A DNA stretch of 64,000 nucleotides from Tetraselmis striata (Eukaryota > Chlorophyta > Chlorodendrophyceae > Chlorodendrales > Chlorodendraceae). Below the pieces are notes generated by a model, which saw nothing but the letters and a program-made list of their open reading frames with translations, did not search any database and was not told the origin of the DNA. Positions 57,727 to 64,000 of this stretch are shown here, one piece after another (position 1 is the first letter of the stretch; every line of letters starts with the position of its first letter). Made by a program: the position numbers and the translations under genes. The stretch lies in the NCBI GenBank assembly GCA_006384855.1, contig VCJN01001612.1, positions 129,116 through 193,115 on the forward strand. Direction: 5' to 3'.

Positions 57727-58364
57727 GCCCGCCCGCAGGACTCTGCCCCCTGAGGGGCGCAGAGCGCAGGATGCAGGGCGGCCGCTCTGCGCGTGTAGCG
57801 GGCAGCCGAACTGGGCGCGCTCTCCCCCCCTGGCGAGGGGGGTTGTTAGAACAGCCTGATGAATACGAGCGCCCCGTGAGCCCTGACCATCGAGCAATCG
57901 CCCCCTTTGCACCGCATCCACCCCGTCACCCCCTTCTCGGATGCCACAGTCCAGCAGCAAAGCGACCGCTATCTTGGCTCAGTCTCGCTGTCTCAACACT
58001 CTGCCAGCAGAAACCGTTTCCCGGTGAGACAGGGTGTTGATGCTGCTCTCGCTGCACGGGCAGCCCATTCGAACCCTAAATGATTGGATCAAACCCTAGT
58101 CGGTAAGCGAAGTGTGAAAGCAGCTACAGCCCTGCCGGGCGCCCTATGTCAGAAACTACGAGCAACCCGTGTCCCCCCAGAGGGATGGAGAGCCAGGGAG
58201 ACAGAGGGCATAGCTGTCAAACTCTGAAGACCACACGCCCTGGTCATTGCAATCGGCCGCTCTCAACAGCATTGGTTTGAAGTGCGGGTGCCGGCGCACC
58301 TATACCGATACCAATCCATGGCATCAGCCTGAAAATGGGTGTGCGCATGCTGGGTACAACAACA

Positions 58365-58508
58365 CCGGTACCGGCGCGGTGATAACAGCGCTGCCAGAGG
58401 TCAATGTGAACATTGGCGGAAGTATAGCGAACGGTTTTTCATAGGTTGCATGAAAGCCCTATTTCAGGCTTATAGTAAGGGTTCTCATAGGTGTGGGGGC
58501 ACCCGTAG
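58365..58508 (-). repeat. MITE-like dispersed repeat, copy 4 (inverted)
   Basis: The reverse complement matches copy 1: CCCTTACTATAAGCCTGAAA, GGGCTTTCATGCAACCTATG, GACCTCTGGCAG and CACCGCGCCGGTACC. A separate GGGTGCCGGCGCACCTATA at 58,286-58,305 resembles the end of another copy. Confidence 0.6.
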
Positions 58509-59164
58509 CAAAGTAAATCTGCCTACGAGTGGCGAGAAAGCCCCCCTCCCCCTCTGGATTGCCCCGCTGGGCATGCTTCATATGCAACGCCGTGACGGCA
58601 GCCGCTGGCTGGCTGGCTGCATGACACACGGTTGTGTGGGCTGAGTAGAGGGTCGACCCTTGGGGTTACTAGCTCCTCGGACAGTGAAGCCGAGACAGCC
58701 GTTTTGTGCCCCCCGACTCTCCGTAGCGGCGCGCTGCACAGATGATTCTGGAACTGCGGGACCCGTCCGTGCGAAACCAACCTTGGAACATAACATGTCT
58801 CAGCGGGTGTGCCCAGCCGCGTGATCTTACACTCAAAACGTACTCATCGTATATTTGTTTGATTTCTGGTGGGGGGGCGGCGGGCACTTTCTCTGAAGTG
58901 GTTTACCTGGAGGGGCGTCGGCAACCACCCGATCAGCGTTGCTAGTGAACTGCTCACGGCTGCCTGCAACAGCTGGCTCGCTACTCGGTGGGAATGCTTG
59001 TGGATGACACGCCAGCATGGAACGCATGGCACCGCATTCCTCCCACATCGAGCGGCCAAAAGCGCCGGGTCATTGCTCGCTTTCCCCCCCCCCCCCCCCC
59101 CCCCTTTCATGGTGAGATGATGGGGCCATAGGGGGGGGGCACTGTGAGGACGGACGGCACTGAA

Positions 59165-59169
59165 TTACA
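59165..59169 (-). promoter_or_regulatory. TGTAA polyadenylation-type element (mS26-like gene)
   Basis: Minus-strand TGTAA lies about 52 nt past the stop, a good distance for a green-algal poly(A) signal. Confidence 0.45.
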
Positions 59170-59220
59170 GTCGCGACCTCCGCGGTGCGCTGCCGCCCGC
59201 TGTCATCGGGGCGGTGGGAG

Positions 59221-60007
59221 TCACGCCAGCTGCTGCGGGTACTTGAGCGCCAGCATGATGCGCTCCTCCAGCTCCTCCTCCGCGATCCAGGCGCGGCTCT
59301 GCTCCAGCAGCGCCTCGCGCCGCGCCGCGCGCGCCGCCGCCAGAAACGCCTCCCGCGCCAGCTGCGCCTCCCGCCGCTCCGCCTTGACCGCCGCCTGCGA
59401 GGAAGGCACAGCGCGCCGGACAAGGATGGCTCAGGCGGAAACAGAAAGTAACATCGCTCACACTTCCGGCCATTGGAGCCGGAGGTCCGGATTTCAGCTG
59501 AATTCAGTTTCGGCAATGGCCCTCCCGAAAATGGCCGGAAGTGATTGCAGCAGCCGCATTCGGGCTGAAAACAAGTCAAATTCGTGCTCAAGCTGGCTGG
59601 GCGCCCCCTGCATCTGGGCCTCAGCACCGCTGCGATGAGCCACACATGCTGCATGGTCCACTTGTCCGAGGAAAAATTCATGACTGAATTCCACGCACAC
59701 CAATTCCAGAATTCAGCTGAATTTGGTTCGGGAGGAAGTCCCATCGAAAACTGAACTGGTAAATTTACATCAGACGTCAGGCTGAATTCAGGCCTGAGCA
59801 ATGCCGCCACGATGCGCACATACCGAGCCACAGATGGTTAATGTCGCACTTGTGGGGAAGCCATTCAGGGCTGAATTCGGGCTGAGGTATATTCAGCCAG
59901 GATTCAACTCAGATCAGTGACCCACCGAGACCCTCTGCCCGTACAGCCCTGGCGCCCCACATCACCCAGCTCTCAATGCTCCCAAGGAGAGAAAGGGGGG
60001 GGGGGGG

Positions 60008-60041
<34 letters not shown>

Positions 60042-60681
60042 AGTGCTTGCCTTCTTCTGGCGCTGCTCCTCGCCACGTGCGAGGTGCGCCGCGAGGTTCT
60101 CCTCCTTGCGCGCCTGCCGAGCCGCCGCGCGCTGCTTCGTGAGCGCCTCTTGCGCCTCCGTGTCCTTCAGCTCCGCCTGCGCCCGGCGCGCCGCCTCGGC
60201 CTCCCGCTCCGCCTGCAGCTGCTTCCGCACCACGTGCATCTCCTTCCTGCAGCCAGCCGCCCCGAATCAGCTTTTCGCCGGGTGATCCCACCCAGCGAGC
60301 GTGCAAACTTCCTGCTGGCAATGGCAAGTCCCCCCCAGCGCTATTCACAGCAGATATCCGGCTGGGTGGTGTCAGGGCGACGGTTGGTCGGGGGGGAGGA
60401 GGGGGGGGGAGGGGGGGGGGGGGGTGGGGTCACTTGAAGGCGGTGCGAGCTCGATGGAATTCCGCTACGGCAGCGGCGTGCTGTGTGCGCGCAGCCGCAG
60501 CCGCGGCCGCCTTCGCCTCCTCCGACTGTTCCTCGCCCTCCGCCCCGTCGGAGAAGCCCCGCGCCCCGGGTCCCGCAGTCCAGTGGGGTTGGCACAGTCG
60601 CCATCCGGCGGCCGCCCCGCCCAGGCGGCCGCCGTCCAGGCCGCGCAGCAGAGTGCGCGCGCCGCCGCAGAGGAGCGCCAT
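59221..60681 (-). CDS. Mitochondrial ribosomal protein mS26-like (MRPS26/PET123 family)
   Basis: Three minus-strand exons join in phase: 60681-60434, 60246-60051 and 59394-59221, giving 205 residues. The N-terminus (MALLCGGARTLLRGLDGG) is basic and Ala/Gly/Arg-rich like a mitochondrial presequence. The rest is one long charged helix (VVRKQLQAEREAEAARRAQA, ARQARKEENLAAHLARGEEQ, RAARREALLEQ) closing with SRAWIAEEELEERIMLAL and YPQQLA. Length, the single long helix and the C-terminal WI..E.LE.RI..AL pattern match mitoribosomal small-subunit protein mS26. Such proteins sit on the small-subunit surface. The match is by pattern, not alignment, so another organellar coiled-coil protein is possible. 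The second intron uses a GC donor (AAG|GCAAGC), supported by phase. Confidence 0.6.
59485..59900. repeat. AT-rich intronic repeat with recurring GCTGAATTC
   Basis: The second mS26-like intron contains CAGCTGAATTCAG, GACTGAATTCC, CCAGAATTCAGCTGAAT, GGCTGAATTCAGG and GGGCTGAATTCGGGCTGA. The same word family occurs in the last PP2C intron (16,700-16,975). Confidence 0.5.
59997..60040. repeat. Very long G-run (C-run on the gene strand)
   Basis: Over 40 nearly pure G, directly after the GC donor of the mS26-like intron when read on the coding strand. Similar runs are in most introns of the window. Confidence 0.85.
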
Positions 60682-62800
60682 CCCCGCGCCTGCTACTACC
60701 GCCCTGCTACCTACCGCTCGCTCGGGGCCGGCCCGGAAGCCACTCGCCTGGTGTGATGCAGGAAGCCTGGCCTCAAATATCCCCGACAGCAGCTTCAGGG
60801 CGCAGTCTGACGCCGTTGGCGGCGGGTGGGAGTTGAGCGGCGTCGGAGGAGTGATAGCGCGCGTTCGGCGCCCAACAGCAAGAGGATGACGATGCCCACG
60901 ACGCGCGCTCGCACTACGGGAGTGCGCTCATCATATCCATTATGCAGCATATAATATTGCCTTTTCAGGTGATTTCCTAATTGCTTTGCAACTAATCCTT
61001 AGCTCATGTATTAACTATTATGCTGCAGCATCGCAATTGATTCAGCCCATATTCGAAAAGCCGCCAGATTTTTAGTCGTAAGGATTAGATCCAAACGTAT
61101 TATTATTATTATTTTGTCGGTGTAGGAGACAGCAGCGCGCGCGAGATCTACAGGTACATGACCTATCATCCAAACCCTTCCAAACCCCGCTGAACCCCGC
61201 TTGCAGCGCTTCCGAGACACCGCCCTTGTAACCAAACTTCACACATCCAAACCCATTGTCATCATACCCGTAATTGTACGACCTGCGTACCGGAGGAGCA
61301 GCAACCGCGTTCTCGATCACTTCATTGCATGCCCCCCAGCATAGGCCCTCTTCCCCTTCTCTCGCCCGCGGCATGGGTGGACTACTCTCGGGACACCTCC
61401 GATCACTTCCCGGTCATGTCTTCTTTCCCAGTGGGTTTGAGAGGTATACTTTTGTGTAGCACGTCACCCGCTATCTTTGGCACACTAAAATACGAGTGCG
61501 AGTACTATACGGAATGATGTAATATTCTACCAGCATACGGGTACAACGGATGCTGGTACGAATGCGCGCATGCCACGCGCACGAGCACTCGTAACTCGTC
61601 ATGGTGTATTGTATATTGAGTATTTCAGCCTGCTTTCTTGTAAATATATCCTTTATTGACAGTGCTGGATACATATTGTGTATTACCGTGCAGTGACAAG
61701 GATGGCGTTTTGGCTTCTGTCTGACTCTCCACGGTGACGCCCTTAGCAGTGGGCGTGCTGCTAGAGGTCGGCCTGGCCTGCGTGACGACCGGTGCCGACG
61801 ATACCAATAATATTTGCAGCAGTGGGTGGTGGCAACTGGTAACATTTCTTTGTATTCTGAAAAACCTTGCAGTCTCTTGTCTTTGCATCGCCACTGCACA
61901 CCACCACCTTTTTTTTCTGTGTGTCGAATGAGGATACTGTCGCACTCACTGATTTCGGAGCGGGTGTTAGCTCCAAGATCGTAAAGTATTTTTCCACTGC
62001 AAACACCCTCGCTTGTCGTATGGCGAAAGGTGTGATGAGGCGCAAGTATATCCGCACCCAACTAGCGTCTTGTGAGAGGGACGCCGACTCGAAGCTACCC
62101 TTCGACAACGTGTCACTGACGAGTGATTGTGACTTTTGGGTCGAGGTTGGTGTTTAACGCGATACAATGACCACTGGACCGAACCATAATACCACTGCCT
62201 TGTTGCCATGTGGAACCTCATGTCTTATCGACATGTCGGTTCGCGAAGTCGCGGTTCGTATACATGGCGGTGTTGTCTTAAACTGGAATTGTCACGAATC
62301 CGGAAGACTTACAATTTCGACTGTACGACTAATCGAGTGAGTAGACTCGTCCTCCTTGTATGAGGCTCGTGTGAATTGTTACGAGATGAGAAACGATGCT
62401 CGTTGGCCGTATCGTGCCAAGCAATTGGTGAACGAAAATTTGGTTCGCTTTATTATCGGCCCACAAAACAGCAGGTGACCCGCGTGTTGACAACGGACCT
62501 CGTTTTCCTAACCGAATCACATTCGAATCCGGCGATGGTTGTCCGTCCTATACCCAACCTAGGTGGCTTTGTTCCTGCGGGGTAGTAAATAGTGTCGTGC
62601 CGTTACCTATGTCGCACCGCAAGCTATCCACTCGGCAGTCGTCGATAAATTGTCGAATGTGATGTATCGAGCCGTTATGACTTCTGGTGTCTAGGCAATA
62701 ATGAACAATAATTATAATCCCGGGTGTACCTGCGACTGTACCGTTTCGTTTCGATCCTATGGAACCGCCTCTATAGGAGGCTGTCAACGACTATCTATCC
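60682..62800. other. AT-richer spacer, no gene called
   Basis: Upstream of the mS26-like gene. The stretch 61732-61785 resembles 15219-15275. ORFs at 61.5-62.2 kb on both strands have no domain. An ATT trinucleotide run lies near 61,100-61,113. Confidence 0.4.
61732..61785 (+). repeat. Dispersed repeat shared with 15219-15275
   Basis: Both copies read GGTGACGC, then TTAGCAGTG or AAGGCAGTG, GTGTGCTGCT or GCGTGCTGCT, then GGTCGGCCTGGCCTGC or AGCCGACCTAGCCTGC. Too short to classify. Confidence 0.4.
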
Positions 62801-63241
62801 GTCGACATGGCGACCGAGTTCGAACGCCTCGGTGAGGTTGCTCACTGTGTACTCTGATACGAGAGGCCCGAGGCGGAGTTAACAGAGTCGCGGCGTGAGT
62901 CGGCGTTGCAGCGCCGCCGAAAGTCGACAACGACGAGTGACATCAACGCTCTGCTCGACAGATGGTTGTACGTTATTCCCCAGATGTTGGGGCTTGAAAG
63001 TCGACTCGCATGCAGAACTGATGTATGTCGTGCAACAGCTGGAGGATCGACTCCGTCGATGGTAGCAGTCGTACGAAATTAAACATGATTAGAACGACTT
63101 GCTATTGTAACTGAGTTTGTTACGGCTAGTAGCTGTACGTAAATCAGCTCAAGTTCTTAACCTGCAACGTGAGGCTGGAATGAAGTTTAATTCTCTACTT
63201 TAAAATAATGTTGGACTGAGCGTTGTGCCTGCGGTTCTTCT

Positions 63242-63487
63242 TTGTATGCCCAGGAGGTCGAAGATATTTTGTCGAGATCTCGGCAGCTTCTGTCAACTGA
63301 GCTGAAGCGGTGCATCAAGTTCGCGGAGGGGCTCTTTTATCTTGAGCTGAATAAGTTTGCTCATCGTTTCTCTATCGAGGAGAAGCGCAAGTTTGTCGAC
63401 GTGACCCTCGACACTTTGATCTACCATTATAATGGTATGATCAATGGCAACCGGTTTCTTGGCGAGAACGAAGTTCAAGTCCAATAG
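63242..63487 (+). CDS. Intronless small ORF, unknown (possibly viral or mobile)
   Basis: From the in-frame ATG at about 63242 this gives 81 residues including LSTELKRCIKFAEGLFYLEL, FSIEEKRKFVDVTLDTLIYH and NGNRFLGENEVQVQ. Amphipathic helices and balanced composition look protein-like. Codon use is far less GC-biased than in the housekeeping genes. The frame may extend upstream through a region with stops (62,808-63,090). No family recognised. Confidence 0.4.
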   Translation: MYAQEVEDILSRSRQLLSTELKRCIKFAEGLFYLELNKFAHRFSIEEKRKFVDVTLDTLIYHYNGMINGNRFLGENEVQVQ

Positions 63488-63492
63488 CGGCC

Positions 63493-63828
63493 GTGCCGCT
63501 CACGACAACGACAAGTCTCGACCTTGGACCGGCAGCGATTGTCGCAGCAATAGGCGCAAGCCTAAAGGCGGCAAGAAGCGACCGGCCAACGAGCCAGGAG
63601 CCGACCGTCAAGGCCGAGTCCAAGAAAGGCACGATGACCGGCAAGGATGGCAAGCCACTTACTGGCGAGGCGCTGAAACGTATGCAAGAATACGACGAAA
63701 TGGCCAAAAAGCTTGGGAAACTAAGATCAGTGGGCACTTTTGTAACCGCACTTGTATTGAATACGGTAAGGAGGGACAGAAGTTCAAATATTGTTTGGAG
63801 AAATAAGGGTGCATGCAGCTGTTGGTAA
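63493..63828 (+). CDS. Intronless small ORF, unknown, adjacent to the previous one
   Basis: Starts five bases after the preceding stop on the same strand and encodes 111 residues. The middle reads KKGTMTGKDGKPLTGEALKR, then MQEYDEMAKKLGK, with a polar N-terminal linker. The close spacing is operon-like, as in viruses or mobile elements, or it may be one gene broken by a frameshift. The C-terminal 30 residues look less protein-like. No family recognised. Confidence 0.35.
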   Translation: MPLTTTTSLDLGPAAIVAAIGASLKAARSDRPTSQEPTVKAESKKGTMTGKDGKPLTGEALKRMQEYDEMAKKLGKLRSVGTFVTALVLNTVRRDRSSNIVWRNKGACSCW

Positions 63829-64000
63829 TGACATAACCGTAGCTGGGGACTTCAATGCGGGGTAGGCATGCCATGTAACACATTATGTGGATGATGTAAT
63901 TCTTTATGTTCCTAAATCTGATGATCTATACCAAAAGATTATGCTCTAGGCTCTTGCTTTCGATATACGCTAATACGGAAAGTAACCGTAGTCACACATA

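Larger units (their letters stand above)
57727..59220. other. Convergent intergenic region, AHA1 to mS26-like gene
   Basis: The 3'-to-3' spacer contains AACCCTAAATG and AAACCCTAG (telo-box-like words) at 58,072-58,095, an inverted MITE-like copy at 58365-58508, a GGCT run near 58,602-58,617, and a C-run just downstream of the mS26-like stop. No gene is supported. Confidence 0.5.

Overview
This is nuclear DNA of a photosynthetic eukaryote, most likely a chlorophyte green alga. The genes are GC-rich at third positions and split by GT-AG introns with many GTGCG- and GTGAG-type donors. The protein phosphatase carries a chloroplast-type presequence. Three genes have a TGTAA element downstream of the stop, the usual algal polyadenylation signal. 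I cannot name the species. Introns and spacers carry very long C/G homopolymers, which sequencing and assembly handle poorly, so exact run lengths are uncertain.

Left arm (0-29.5 kb). Six spliced genes could be assembled by hand. They are a coiled-coil protein running off the left edge (minus), a secreted SGNH-fold hydrolase (plus), a PPPDE/DeSI-type peptidase (plus), a plastid PP2C phosphatase (minus), threonyl-tRNA synthetase (minus) and an unrecognised helical protein (plus). Intron phases agree at every junction in the hydrolase, the phosphatase and the synthetase, which strongly supports those models.

Middle (29.5-48 kb). This is accessory DNA with lower GC and no spliced genes. It holds a copia relic, then a complete LTR retrotransposon insertion (33,516-37,768) with 357-bp LTRs and a 5-bp target duplication, a tandem duplication, and a cluster of intronless ORFs with a degenerate tRNA and a nested palindrome. 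It ends with a DIRS-type retroelement relic between direct repeats. The intronless ORF cluster (40.7-44.5 kb) is the least explained stretch.

Right arm (48-64 kb). Housekeeping genes return: U1 snRNP 70K with an unexpected N-terminal CCCH zinc finger (plus), the Hsp90 co-chaperone AHA1 (plus) and a mitoribosomal mS26-like protein (minus). A last AT-richer segment carries two adjacent intronless ORFs of unknown origin.

The genes do not form a pathway. Most serve basic RNA, protein and organelle functions. Recurrent non-coding themes are C-tracts placed right after 5' splice sites, a MITE-like repeat in four places, and intron-borne AT-rich repeats.
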